Origin: Plantago elongata
Taxonomy: Eukaryota; Streptophyta; Magnoliopsida; Lamiales; Plantaginaceae
DNA: 20,565 bases
Direction: 5' to 3'
Assembly (NCBI GenBank): GCA_036897095.1
Contig: JAYMSP010003230.1
Location: forward strand, 1-20,565
In this document: positions 10,039-19,947 of the stretch, piece by piece
Numbering within the stretch: the stretch's first letter is position 1
How the letters are laid out: every line of letters begins with the position of its first letter
Position numbers and translations under genes: made by a program
Notes under the pieces: model-generated
What the model was told of the DNA's origin: nothing
What the model saw: the letters and a program-made list of their open reading frames with translations, nothing else
Databases searched by the model: none

Positions 10039-10523
10039 TACAATACTCTACACCATTATAATTCTATACCAAAAATAAATTTAACCATTCTATTACAACG
10101 TGATAACTATTCACCCATTTAAACGGAAATGATTTTATTTTAAACGGTCACTTATTCTCTCTTCCTACTCGTAGCCTCATAGGTACCTTGGATTATGCTC
10201 CATCGAGAACTTTCATACTTGGGTAACGTGTAGCATCTAGTAGTATGTATAACCATCTGCTACGAATTTTTATTGGAACAAAAATTGAATATATAATGAG
10301 TTTTAAAGTAGTCATTACGATCTAAACTTCTCCAAACTGATGTTGGTAGATTAACTACATGGAAATCCTTTCCCTAGTACTCGAAGATATGCACTAATTG
10401 GTGGATTCTTTACGTTATACGATATGTCGGCTGTTTGACCATGTAATCAAACTTGAAGTAAAGATGAGTACATACATTAATCAACGAGTGAAAATTGACT
10501 CTACATGTAGATAAGTGACAAAA
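10039..10523. other. Upstream region of the 81-aa membrane protein gene
   Basis: This non-coding stretch precedes the TATA box at 10524. I see no ORF of interest and no transposon end. It presumably includes the promoter of the small gene downstream. Confidence 0.4.
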
Positions 10524-10532
10524 CTATAAATA
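10524..10532 (+). promoter_or_regulatory. TATA box of the small membrane protein gene
   Basis: CTATAAATA is a near-ideal plant TATA box. It predicts transcription starting about 30 bp downstream, near 10555-10565, just ahead of a leader rich in CAATCATCATC. This gives a 5' untranslated leader of about 190 nt before the start at 10750. Confidence 0.6.
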
Positions 10533-10644
10533 CGTGTACGAATGTTCCTATTACTAAGGTAAGAAGAGACTTATCAACTTAAGTCTTGCTTACAAATCAC
10601 AATCATCATCATCATTCATCACTATTCACTACAAAATATCATCA

Positions 10645-10650
10645 ATGTAA
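10645..10650 (+). promoter_or_regulatory. AUG-stop minimal uORF (ATGTAA)
   Basis: In the predicted leader an ATG is followed directly by TAA, making an uORF with no elongation codon. AUGUAA of this kind is known in the leader of Arabidopsis NIP5;1, where it causes boron-dependent ribosome stalling and mRNA decay. Whether it works here depends on the transcript start, which is inferred from the TATA box. Confidence 0.5.
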
Positions 10651-10668
10651 TAATTCTTCAATCCCCAA

Positions 10669-10698
10669 ATGAACTCTTCTTTGAAGAACATCAGATGA
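10669..10698 (+). promoter_or_regulatory. uORF 2, nine codons
   Basis: This short frame in the predicted leader encodes MNSSLKNIR and ends at TGA 10696-10698. Its stop overlaps the ATG of the next uORF (ATGA at 10695-10698). It would be expected to lower translation of the main frame. Confidence 0.45.
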
Positions 10699-10736
10699 TC
10701 AACACTTCGAAGAAGGAAGTGACCTTATCATCTTAG
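10695..10736 (+). promoter_or_regulatory. uORF 3, thirteen codons
   Basis: This frame encodes MINTSKKEVTLSS and ends at TAG 10734-10736, only 13 nt before the main start codon at 10750. With its ATG overlapping the stop of uORF 2, it forms a compact chain of small frames. Such a short gap to the main ATG leaves little room for efficient reinitiation. Confidence 0.45.
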
Positions 10737-10749
10737 TCATTATATAGTT

Positions 10750-10995
10750 ATGTGCCTATGGTTCAGGTGGTATTGGTCAGCAATCAGGTGGCCTGGATTT
10801 AATCTTTCAACAGTTTCATCCATTTTCCGGTGGCCGGAACTTGACTTCTCCTACTTCAACGTGGAGTGGACGCCCCGAAGATGGCTCGAGATATCGGTAG
10901 ACGAGGTGTTGTGGACTCTAGTTGGTATTGTTGAGTCTTTAGCTTTGGCTACTATGCTTTGCTATTTCTTCTTGTTCTGTGGCTGTACTTTATGA
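10750..10995 (+). CDS. 81-aa Trp-rich single-pass membrane protein, unknown function
   Basis: A single uninterrupted frame of 81 codons runs from ATG 10750 to TGA 10993-10995. The N-terminal half is rich in Trp and aromatic residues, with a repeated F/W-RWP pattern (RWPGFNLS at 13-20, RWPELDFS at 27-34), then WTPRRWLEI. The C-terminal part (about 55-79) is a hydrophobic helix, VDEVLWTLVGIVESLALATM, leading to CYFFLFCGCTL at the end. Small plant proteins ending in a FLFCGC-type motif after one membrane helix are familiar to me as an uncharacterised family; I cannot name a function. A TATA box 226 bp upstream and the conserved-looking ending support a real gene. The Cys residues near the C-terminus might be lipidated or bind metal, which is speculation. 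The gene converges with the poly(A) polymerase gene. Confidence 0.75.
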   Translation: MCLWFRWYWSAIRWPGFNLSTVSSIFRWPELDFSYFNVEWTPRRWLEISVDEVLWTLVGIVESLALATMLCYFFLFCGCTL

Positions 10996-11700
10996 TCAAT
11001 CAATCCATCATATTGCACTTACTTTCAGTTACAAGCTTGTTAGTTTCCAGGTTCATTGGAATTTTTTGTTTCTTCTCATTTTACTGGTGTTTTGTGTAGC
11101 ATTAAGAGCAGCTTTAGAATGTGTATATGAGATTGCTTGCTCACTTTGGCTTTTGTTTTGCATATGGTATGGTATATAGAATTTTACAATTCAGACACAG
11201 TTTAGGTTCATTTTCTTGCTTATTCATAGTAAGTTTCTAGCTAGAGTGTAATTTTTCACAATATGTAAAGAATCTACAATTTTTTCACTAAACTACTCAT
11301 TATGCAACACATAGTCTGTAGGAAGGGAAATTGTGGTGACAATCCAATAACATCCAGTGTGCAATTAGTTTTAGACCACTTGTTCCTTAATAGACAAACT
11401 TTGTCCTATGTCATCCCAAATTTTGGAAATAAGTGGCTCAAGTGGACCATATTTTCACATATAGATGAGATGAAATGGCAACCTGCTTCTTGACCTTTAG
11501 CTTTTCTTTCTTTTCTCAACATGATATAGAGACAAAAACACAAGTATAATACAGTAGTGTGTTTTTATTTCAAGAAGCTGCTGTTGTAAATACAAATGTC
11601 TATTTATCTCAATTTGATCTGTACAATCTACATTGTCAAGAAAGAAGTAATCTGGGACATAAAATGTCAACCTGAGTTATAAAATTATGCTATTCCTATG
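10996..11700. other. Convergent intergenic region, 3' ends of two genes
   Basis: The left part is probably the 3' untranslated region of the 81-aa gene (T-rich, with stops in all frames) and the right part, on the minus strand, that of the poly(A) polymerase gene. Short frames here are not supported. No RNA gene or repeat is apparent. Confidence 0.45.
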
Positions 11701-14700
11701 CTATTCCTTTATGTTTTCCGCTTCATTTTCAACATTAGCTGCTGCAATGTTGGAGTCTGGACATTCTTCATTTTCATCATCAGCTGCTGCCATGTATCCG
11801 ACAACATAGTTAGGTGCATGGTGGGAGTACAAGGGTATCTGTTGCTTGTTCCTACCCACAGTTCCCAAGCATGCCTTGATGGTCTTGCTTTTATTGCTCG
11901 TCGTTTTGGGTAACTCGGATGCTTTCACCACCGATAATTCCATATTCCCTATAGGGCCTTCGTATTCGGTGGAAATTTTCATCATGAAATCTGCTGTCAT
12001 GTTACTTAAATTCATATTATGATTTTTACCGACCTGCAGTCCCCAATAAAAGACCATGTTCGGTTCTGGTGAATCAATGTCGATATATTCTGTAGGATTG
12101 GGATCACAAAAACTATGCAACTCTTCCAACTATAAACAAAGAGGTCAGAAAAGGAAGTAAGAACCCAAAACTGCTGGCAGAACAGGAATATAAGGAAAAA
12201 AGCCTGATATATGGTAATTTCAACCATGTCGGAAGAGGCAGGTAGAGAGAACTTAAAAGAGTTCGCCAGATTACCTTGACTACAAGAAAGTGGATTCGAG
12301 ATTTAACCCAACCAACCCAGTCTTGTAAGTCGCCTTGGTTGGATGATGAAAGACGTACTTTGAGAAAGCGTACATAGTTTTTTGCATAGGCAAATGGCTC
12401 AAACAAACTACTCCAGTTAAAACTCGAATGAAGGACATCCTGCATTATGACAGGAAAAGAAATTCATTTAATTGTGCTGCAGGTCACATTTTCTGGGTGG
12501 CCGAATATGATTGTGCAATTTAAAGCTGCTTAATCTGCAAAGAGCTAATGACTCATTACTTTGGCTGTGCACGAGCAATGGACTAAAATAAACTTTTGAA
12601 AATTCATACATTGACCTGCTCTATAGACATACGAAAGACCATGTTGCCAATATACATTCACGTATGTTGATAGCATTAATATGCTAATGGCAACTTTACA
12701 AACAATGTGAATGAATTTCAGCTAGAGACGTGTTATACACATAGTCCTGCGGTCTATGTTATAATTACTCAAATAAACAAATACTTGCACATTTTGGAGA
12801 AAACAGGGGAAGGAACAATTTAAATGTCAATGTATTTTGTTCTATCAAATTTGAAACCATACTCATACCTTTGTCATGGCATGTCCACGTAGGAACTCTG
12901 CTCTGATTCTGTAGAATGTACTTCTTGTTATGTTGGAATGACAATACTTATTTGGGCTACACGGCAATTGGATAGGCATTAGAGAACGGCCAAATGGGGA
13001 GTCGTTCGGTGGCAATAGACCATCCTCCAAACATACAGGGGTTGGCCAAGGCCAGAAAGCAAATGTCTGAAAGAATCCTGAAAGCAGAGCACACAAAGGG
13101 GCCATAGGATGTCTTTGGCAAATTAGTGCTGTAAGCACTGCCAAGTGTACACCGCCGAAAAATCCATGTGACTGTAATGTAGCATTTGATTATAACATAA
13201 AAGCGAATGAGTAACATAGTGGATCAGATAAGAAACTAAAACAGTTTGAACTTAGAAGAATTGCAGAAGAAGAGGGCAAACCCGCAAATTTAGACAAAAA
13301 TGAATGTCCTTACATTGCTGTATATGCCTCGTCTTTTTGCCCAATGTTTGACACACCGCAAGGTCGACCGGAATAGCTAGATAAAATCAAGTCAATAAGC
13401 ATATGACATTCAGTAAAATAGAGCACATGGAAAATACTCGAATACATTTGGCACAGTTAAAGAATACTAGAAACATTATGAATACTTTATGTATGTACAG
13501 TACACAACTATGTGTCAATAACATGGAATTATACAATAAACGGTGATTTAGAAATTTACAAACACCCTTTAGCCAACCTGGGTTAGTGGTTCCCTCTACG
13601 AGAATTCTGATTTTATTCTCGAATCATGTGAAACTATATATTCAACATTTATAGCCACTTTAGAAACTTGAAAACAAATCAATGCACTACCTATGTTACC
13701 GGGATTTTATAATGGCCCTTATATACCATGTTGGCACTCGACATGGGCATGAGTACTTGGACACGTTATTTTAGGCAACACAAAATTAACCATTTGTCAT
13801 GCTCTTGCTTTTGCCAGTATGCACCAGGAATTTGAGTAGATTGTTCTATATAATCTCATGAAACGACTCGAATGCATTTAATAATATAATCTACATGACT
13901 GATGAGCTAAATAGAAAGCTGATATATTGCCTCAAATAAATTTCCTCCAGCTCCCAACGCTAGGAAATGGCAAATACTTGGGTATAAAGAAGGCAAATAT
14001 TTACCTCAAGGTTAGGTATGTGCTCAAGGATGTATTTATTGGCAAGAACACCAGAAAAACTTCTCCAACTTGTTTCGTCCACTTTTTCAAAAATAACATT
14101 GTCGTCTAGATTAACATTCTACAGGTAAACAGTCGAAGGGTAAGCCATATTAGAAAATAACATGTCCAGCGGGAGTAATGAAAATTAAGCTTTATTAATT
14201 GAAACATGGTAGATAAAATGGCATGCATGCATTATTGCAATAACACTTCCAAATGTTATTGCATCCATCTAGTTTCCAAGGTATAAAAAAGCATCTAGTT
14301 TCTAAATGGTTTGCGATAATGCATGCATTATCGCAATAACATTTCTGCATTAGCGCAATAACATTTCCATTTCAAAGCATGTATTCTTTATTGCTTATCG
14401 TAAAGGGTTGTAGACAAAAACCAAATCTATATTCAGAAGATGCTCTGGAGAAAAATAAATATCCAGTCACTTACCTCACAGACAGATACTGTGTTAAGCT
14501 TGGCATATGGAAGATCAATCGAGAGCTTATCGAATTTGAGTCGAATTATGGGAACTTTGGCAGTTTTGAAGCACTGGAGATCTGAAACTTCAGGTTGACT
14601 AGCAAGCATGTTGCGTAAAACAATACAGAAATCCTCCTACAAGTTTTGGACAGGAACAAAAAAACGGTTGAACTGTTTAATTACTAATGCGCACATATAG

Positions 14701-15815
14701 AAACCAATAGGAGAGCAGAAATACCTACTCGCAAAGTTGCAAAGCAAGGTCCAACACACACAGCGTCAATATCAGACTCCGAACTATGCACCTGGTACAA
14801 AATGATGTTATGGTACTGAACTACAGCATGAAAAGAGTATGGTATTTTGTTTCAACCTGTGTCACAAACTCACAACACAATAAATATATTGGGATGGCAC
14901 TTACACCAAGGCCATATGACCCATAAGTCAAAATTGTTGCAGAAGCATCCTTAGTATAATTTGTTGGAAGTCGACGCTGATAAGCAACCCGCTGTGCCCA
15001 TTTCATCACAGTCTGCATAACAAAAAAGAGCAAACTTATCAGTGATTTGATGAGGATCGTGTGATATGATCTGATCCAGGTATAAAACAGGCTACATACA
15101 AACTAATGCTTCTCCAAATTAATGAAAAGGGCATCACACTTAACAGCAACAGCACAAAGTTTTAAGTTAAGGAGCATATAAGTAATTGAAAACATAACTT
15201 CATTTTCATGATTATAGGTCACAACTCACAACTAAAGTGAATATGTACGATACGATTATTCATAGTCTTAAGGATAAACTCTATATGTTTCCATGTTCCC
15301 ATTGCCAAGCACGCTAAGTTCAGAGATACACGTACATAAACGTCACAGTTGCCACTACACAGTTAAATTGATATCCGCGAATTAGCACAAAATGATCACA
15401 GCTTCATACAGAGACACAAATGAGTAACTAGATATTACAGTTCATTCTTTCAAGATGTAATTCGCTTAGTTAAACACAATTAAATCAAATCTGCTAATAT
15501 GAAGTACAATGCACACAATCACAAACAAAGACGCATAAAGACGATTAAGAGATCGTTTTTCTTTTCCATCAAGAAAAGTGCTAGAAAATGACGAGAAAAA
15601 GCACCTCTTTGAGCTTTTGAATAGCATAGCTCCTCTTGGATTCCTCCTCGAGAGATGGGACCAAGCCCTCATCCTCCATAAACTGCAAAATGGTGAAATG
15701 GACAAATAAAAACTTCAAGCATCGAATTCAAACAAAACAGAAAAGAGGGTGAATTGAGAACGAAACAAAATCAAACCTTTAGCAAAGATAAGGATTTTTC
15801 CATTTCAATTTCCAT
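11701..15815 (-). CDS. PAPS3: Short poly(A) polymerase, PAPS3-like, ten exons
   Basis: Exons on the minus strand are 15815-15777, 15682-15605, 15012-14905, 14791-14729, 14636-14475, 14118-14005, 13376-13314, 13171-12869, 12439-12275 and 12129-11701 (stop TAG 11703-11701). Every junction is GT-AG and phase 0, giving 507 aa. The enzyme adds adenosines to mRNA 3' ends from ATP. The nucleotidyltransferase signature GSYGLG is at 70-75, followed by SDID with metal-binding Asp 82 and 84, and the third Asp in SIDLPYA at 137. The central domain shows LRCVKHWAKRRGIYSN (194-209) and GFFGGVHLAVL, then LMPIQLPCSPNKYCHSNIT. The RNA-binding domain includes FNWSSLFEPF, WVGWVKSR (351-358) and CDPNPTEYID to FYWGL. 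Canonical plant nuclear enzymes are about 700-800 aa with a C-terminal nuclear signal; this one stops soon after the RNA-binding domain with an acidic end, as in Arabidopsis PAPS3, known to be cytoplasmic and pollen-expressed. The region 151-166 after exon 5 is shorter and more divergent than usual. Confidence 0.92.
14236..14336. repeat. Palindrome cluster in PAPS3 intron 5
   Basis: Within the intron between exons 5 and 6 there is an inverted repeat TGCAATAACA (14236-14245) and TGTTATTGCA (14254-14263), and a perfect 26-bp palindrome at 14311-14336 centred on GCATGC. The core GCAATAACA recurs at least three times and CATCTAGTTTC twice nearby (about 14266 and 14292). This looks like a small decayed foldback or MITE insertion. 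It does not touch the splice sites. Confidence 0.7.
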
Positions 15816-17428
15816 TCTCAAAAGGGTTCAATCTGAATTCGAAGCATAGACTGTGAAAAGTCTATAAAACGGGCTCAATTAGCCGTCTCGAATGTTGTCA
15901 GAAAGGTGATGTGCAAATTCAAATCAGTACACTACACACACGCACGAATGGAAAATTCCTGACAATTTGTACTTGAATTCCGAAATGGGATCAGGTTTTC
16001 AGATGAGTAGATAATTTATAGTGTGTTTCTTAAAGAGGAAATCAAGAACCTGACAACAGTCAATAAGTTTTCTTTCAGGCAGCAGTCAATAGCAAAATCC
16101 TCCACATTCAGTATTGTTTTCAAGTTTCAACGTGTCAGTGTGATAATCCAGATTCCTGAACTTCATTTCTCGAATTCAATCCATTTAAATTCGACTTTTT
16201 ATTTTTTCTAATTTAAAATGAAAAATAAAATATTTTTTCTATAAATATCTAAATAAAAAGTCAAGTCAGATCGAAATTCGACTCTTTAACTTTATCAATT
16301 CAAAGTGAAAATGAAGTTGATCCCCTGTCAAAATAAAACTTGAGACAGACGATCACAATTTAAAATAAATTTATGAGTAGAATCTACTCCCGCATCTAAT
16401 TATTAATGACGGAAGAAATAAACAGTTTTATGATTGGATCAACATCTTATCAATAATAGGCAATTCACTAATTCCTCATTTTGTATATCCTCGCATAAAT
16501 ATACCTCTCCTTATTATGTATGTTTATATACATTTTTTGAATTTATTAATGGATCAATTAAGCATTTAATGTAATTTATTTATTTAAAATTTTGAATTTC
16601 TTTCCTTAAAGTTTGTTTGAGGAATGCAGTTTTTCCTATTGTTTTTCAACAAGTGTCACACTGTGACAATCCGGAACTTCATAACTTAAATTCAAGAAAA
16701 ATAAATATAATGATAATTTAACGACCTGATAACTGATCGATCTATACCCGAACATTTGGGATGGCGCGATTATGTATGGTATGGATCACACTAATATGAT
16801 GTTGTATGTTTAGGCTAAAAGGCACACATATTTACTTTTGAAATCACCAAAAATGTCTCACATTTGTTAAGACTGGTGGTCTACTTATATACTTTTTATT
16901 TATCTTATTCTTAATTGATGTGACATGTTGGATACGTATTACATTCTACCCTTTAAATTGTTCAACGTCCTCGCCGAGCCTTGGATAGAGTATCTATGTC
17001 CCGCAGTATACAATGTTATCTATAATCAAATGCTTGTGGAACCGAGGACAACCCCGCTCTTATACAATTAATTTGTAATTAAGGACTCAAGTACTAATTG
17101 GAATTGAGACCCAGGCCTTTAGATTTGGACCGAATTTGTTAAGCAAAATTTGGGTCACACCCGTCATGCTAGTGTAATATTATCCGTTTTGGACCAAAGT
17201 TAACACGAGTTTTCTTTTAAAATCCTCAAAATGGCTCATGCTAGTGGGGAATGGATCGAACAGTGGTCTTACATCATTTAATTTGTCTCGATATCTCATT
17301 TTTAATGTTGATAAAGCGAGTACGAGAGGACAACTAAGACTCAGTCCTCTACCATCAACAAACCTATACGTTCCCTCCATAGATTTTCTATAGAATATAT
17401 CCAACTCTAATATAATGTTAAATTTTAA
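15816..17428. other. PAPS3 upstream region and decayed intergenic repeats
   Basis: The first 100-200 bases should contain the PAPS3 leader and promoter; I see no clear TATA box. The remainder is AT-rich. A near-palindrome TGTCACA-C-TGTGACA lies at 16654-16668. The part at about 16950-17290, with two CATGCTAGTG copies (17164 and 17233) and phrases like ATATTATCCGTTTTGGACC, resembles common dispersed plant repeats, probably decayed LTR or TRIM DNA. No gene is supported. Confidence 0.4.
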
Positions 17429-18625
17429 ATTTTATTTTAGGTATACTAGAGTAAGACACTGATATTTTAGGTACATTAAAATGAGAGTGACCAATTTAGA
17501 TACACTACTGCAACCACCCGTCCAATTGAGAAACTCGATTGATTTTCCGATCGAAATGATGACGTGGACGTCGGTCTTGTGATTTTCCCTCCAAATTTGT
17601 AGTTGATCCGTATTTGACTCGTATCTTTGTATTTGAAATTTAAATACAAGACACGTGTCGTGTCCACGTTAATTCTCGGTATAAATTGTGTATTGTAATT
17701 ATAAAATGATTTTAAAATTTATGAAAAATATTTTTAAATATTTTTAAAATTATAAAAATTCATAAAAAAATAAAAGATTTATATTTTTCTACAATCAATG
17801 AAAAAAATTAAAATCGCATTAGCTAATTTATAGGTATAAATTGTTTATACAATTCAAAAATATTTTTCAAAATATAAAAAAATATTTTACATACATATAA
17901 AATTAATTAAAAAATTCAAAAAATCAAAAGCACAATTTGCTATTGTAAACTTTCATTTGGGTCTTTGGATTTTGTAAGTGATTCATTTTTTTTATTGTAG
18001 CAAATCGCATTTATTTATTTTATATTAATAAAACGTAAATTTTATTTTTTCTCATAGTTTAAAAAAAATTCAGAATTTTTTACATTATTTTTTAATTATA
18101 TTAAACATTTTATGCCCAGAAATTACAAGAGAGTGACACGTGTCCCGTATTTCAATTTGAATTTCAAAAATTCGAGTCAAATATGAGTCAACTGTCATAA
18201 TATGATAGCTATGTAGCTAATGCGATTTTAATTTTAATTCTTTTTTTTTGTAAAAAAAATGTAAAATGAATTTTTACAATTTTTAAAAATATTTTTCATA
18301 TTTTTAAAAATTATTTTATAATTATAATACACAATTTATATCGATAATTAACGTGGAGACGACACGTGTCTCGTATTTAAATTTCAAATATAAAAATACG
18401 AATCAAATACGAATTTGGAGGGAAAATCGCACGTTCAACAACCACGTCATCAATTTGATCGGAAAATCGAGAAGTTCCTCAATTGGACGGGTGGTTACAG
18501 ACCTACATTAATCACTCTTACTTTAATATACTTAAAGTGACAGTGTATTACTCTAGTGTACCTAAAATAAAATCCCCCCCCCCTCCCTGGACAGTTTTCT
18601 ATATAAAATCCAACTAGAATTAAAT
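17368..18625. repeat. Direct repeat flanking the long inverted-repeat element
   Basis: About 45 bp just left of the element (17368-17418) and just right of it (18583-18625) are similar in direct orientation. Both have TCCCT, then TTTTCTATA, then ATCCAACT followed by an AAT-rich end, with several mismatches and small gaps. Coordinates given span both copies and the element. It is far longer than a normal target duplication. Confidence 0.4.
17429..18573. mobile_element. Long terminal-inverted-repeat element (Mutator-like or foldback)
   Basis: The left arm (17429 to about 17825) matches the reverse complement of the right arm (about 18215-18573). The outer ends share ATTTTATTTTAGGTA, then CTAGAGTAA, ACCACCCGTCCAATTGAG, GATTTTCCGATC, GATGACGTGG, GATTTTCCCTCCAAATT, GACACGTGTC, and finally AAAATCGCATTAGCTA at the inner edges. 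Arm identity is about 80 percent by eye. The roughly 390-bp centre is very AT-rich and has no protein. GACACGTGTC occurs three times (17650-17659, 18135-18144, 18361-18370), so part of the right arm is duplicated. Arms of this length fit a non-autonomous Mutator-like or foldback element; superfamily is not certain because a 9-bp duplication could not be identified. Confidence 0.8.
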
Positions 18626-19122
18626 AGTATTATGAAATGGCCCATTATTCCGATGAGGTTTCTTTGAGCCATCGCCGATAACATAAGCCCAACCGCTCCA
18701 TGACTATGAACGGGCTCAAGCCCATTAACATCAATAAATTTTATTTTATTTTTTAGTATAATTTACATCATTAAATTGATATCCATTTCTGATATATTTA
18801 TTTTATTTATTTAAAAAGTCAAGTCTAATGCTTACGTCTAATGTCTAACGGCCAATAATTCAGAGCATCATAAAGATGAGGATAATATATTGTAATATGG
18901 CCGGTATAATGTATTATGACTTTATTCAAGTAACATTTTCTTTTAAAAAAATATTAAAATCATCAACCTTATAAACCAAAGTGTCTATATTTTTAATATT
19001 AATAATTTTATTATAATAAAATTTATAGATAACAGTACAAACGTTTTAATTAATATTATTGATGATTTTATTGTCAATATAGGTTGTAATTACTAAAATA
19101 CCATATGCCATGAGACTTTGTG
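18574..19122. other. Intergenic stretch with site II-like motifs
   Basis: A run of ten C bases follows the inverted-repeat element. Three site II-like motifs follow within 90 bp: GGCCCA at 18639-18644, AGCCCA at 18686-18691 and AGCCCA at 18719-18724. They could belong to an old promoter, but no coding exon lies close on either strand. The rest is very AT-rich with nothing recognisable. Confidence 0.35.
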
Positions 19123-19630
19123 TGTAACTACTCAACCACTAATTGACCGAGTTCGATTTATTTAGGCCGGTGCGGTTACACGTGGACAACTCTCTGAATT
19201 GTATGTTGACCCAACTGTACAAACACAACATTTTTCCGCACATTTTAGCCTCACTTGTGTGCGAATTACAATACTTTCTATTTGCTCATCCATCATAAGT
19301 TTGCTCCATAACAAGTACGCTTAACTCTGGAGTTCACGTAGGTGAATTCCCGAAAAGATAGATGCATGTATTACATTCACCACCCGCCTCCCCCCGCACC
19401 ATGGCCTGGGTTTTGGTCAAGCACGACCCTGATACCATTTGTAACGACCTGACCCTTTTTAATATGAACAACTTTCTGGGTGATATGGCGGTCCATTGTA
19501 TCAACACAAGTTCTATTCCTCACGCGACTTCCCAGTTAGTCACCTAAAAATTGCTCAAGAGCATACACGCTTAATTTTGAAGTTCTTATAGATTAATTTT
19601 CGAAAATAAAGATGCATCTTAATTATATGA
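19123..19630 (-). mobile_element. Decayed TRIM-like retroelement with 5S-like LTR boxes
   Basis: Read on the minus strand, a candidate 5' LTR (about 19630-19440) ends in CGTTACA. After two bases comes TGGTATCAGGG (19437-19427), closely matching the initiator-Met tRNA primer-binding site TGGTATCAGAGC. A G-rich purine tract (19400-19380) then precedes a candidate 3' LTR starting TGAATGTAATACATGC at 19379. Both LTRs carry a related box, on the plus strand TACGCTTAACTCTGGAGTTC (19316-19335) and CACGCTTAATTTTGAAGTTC (19566-19585). It resembles the reverse complement of 5S rRNA (GAACTCCGAAGTTAAGCGTG), and the right copy also has GACTTCCCAG and GTCACC. This fits Cassandra-type TRIMs. The left edge (TGTAACTAC at 19123) is tentative, and the LTRs are much diverged. 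Confidence 0.5.
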
Positions 19631-19858
19631 ATGATGTTCTCAATCTCTTTAAATTATTTGGACTTGACTTGAAATTAAACTGTGATTAACTAATATTATT
19701 TATTTGAAAAAGAAGTTAATATAATTATTTAACATTACATATTCTTTTAAGTCAACTTTGTTAAATCATAAATGGTATTGATTGTTGATGGGGACGTTCT
19801 GTAAGCCCATTAAGTCCTAGAGGAGTAGAGGTTACGGCGCTTTCCAATTTCCGGACGC

Positions 19859-19866
19859 TATATATA
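19859..19866 (+). promoter_or_regulatory. TATA box of the right-edge gene
   Basis: TATATATA followed by CATG lies 82 bp before the ATG at 19948, the right distance for a short leader. A site II-like AGCCCA is at 19804-19809. Together they support a plus-strand promoter here. Confidence 0.5.
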
Positions 19867-19947
19867 CATGACATGCAGGAAGCATTCAAAAATTATAACG
19901 ATCTACAAATTATACTTTTGCGCGCAGTATTAAATTACAAATTCACA

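Noticed and set aside
10979-11179. 66-codon hydrophobic frame after the 81-aa gene
   Set aside because: It begins with GTG, overlaps the end of the 81-aa frame and lies in T-rich 3' untranslated sequence, which reads as hydrophobic by composition.
17180-17404. 74-codon minus-strand frame
   Set aside because: It falls in decayed repeat DNA next to the inverted-repeat element and shows no family features.
18639-18724. Promoter of an unseen gene suggested by three site II-like motifs
   Set aside because: No coding exon or TATA box follows at a sensible distance on either strand, so only the motifs are recorded.
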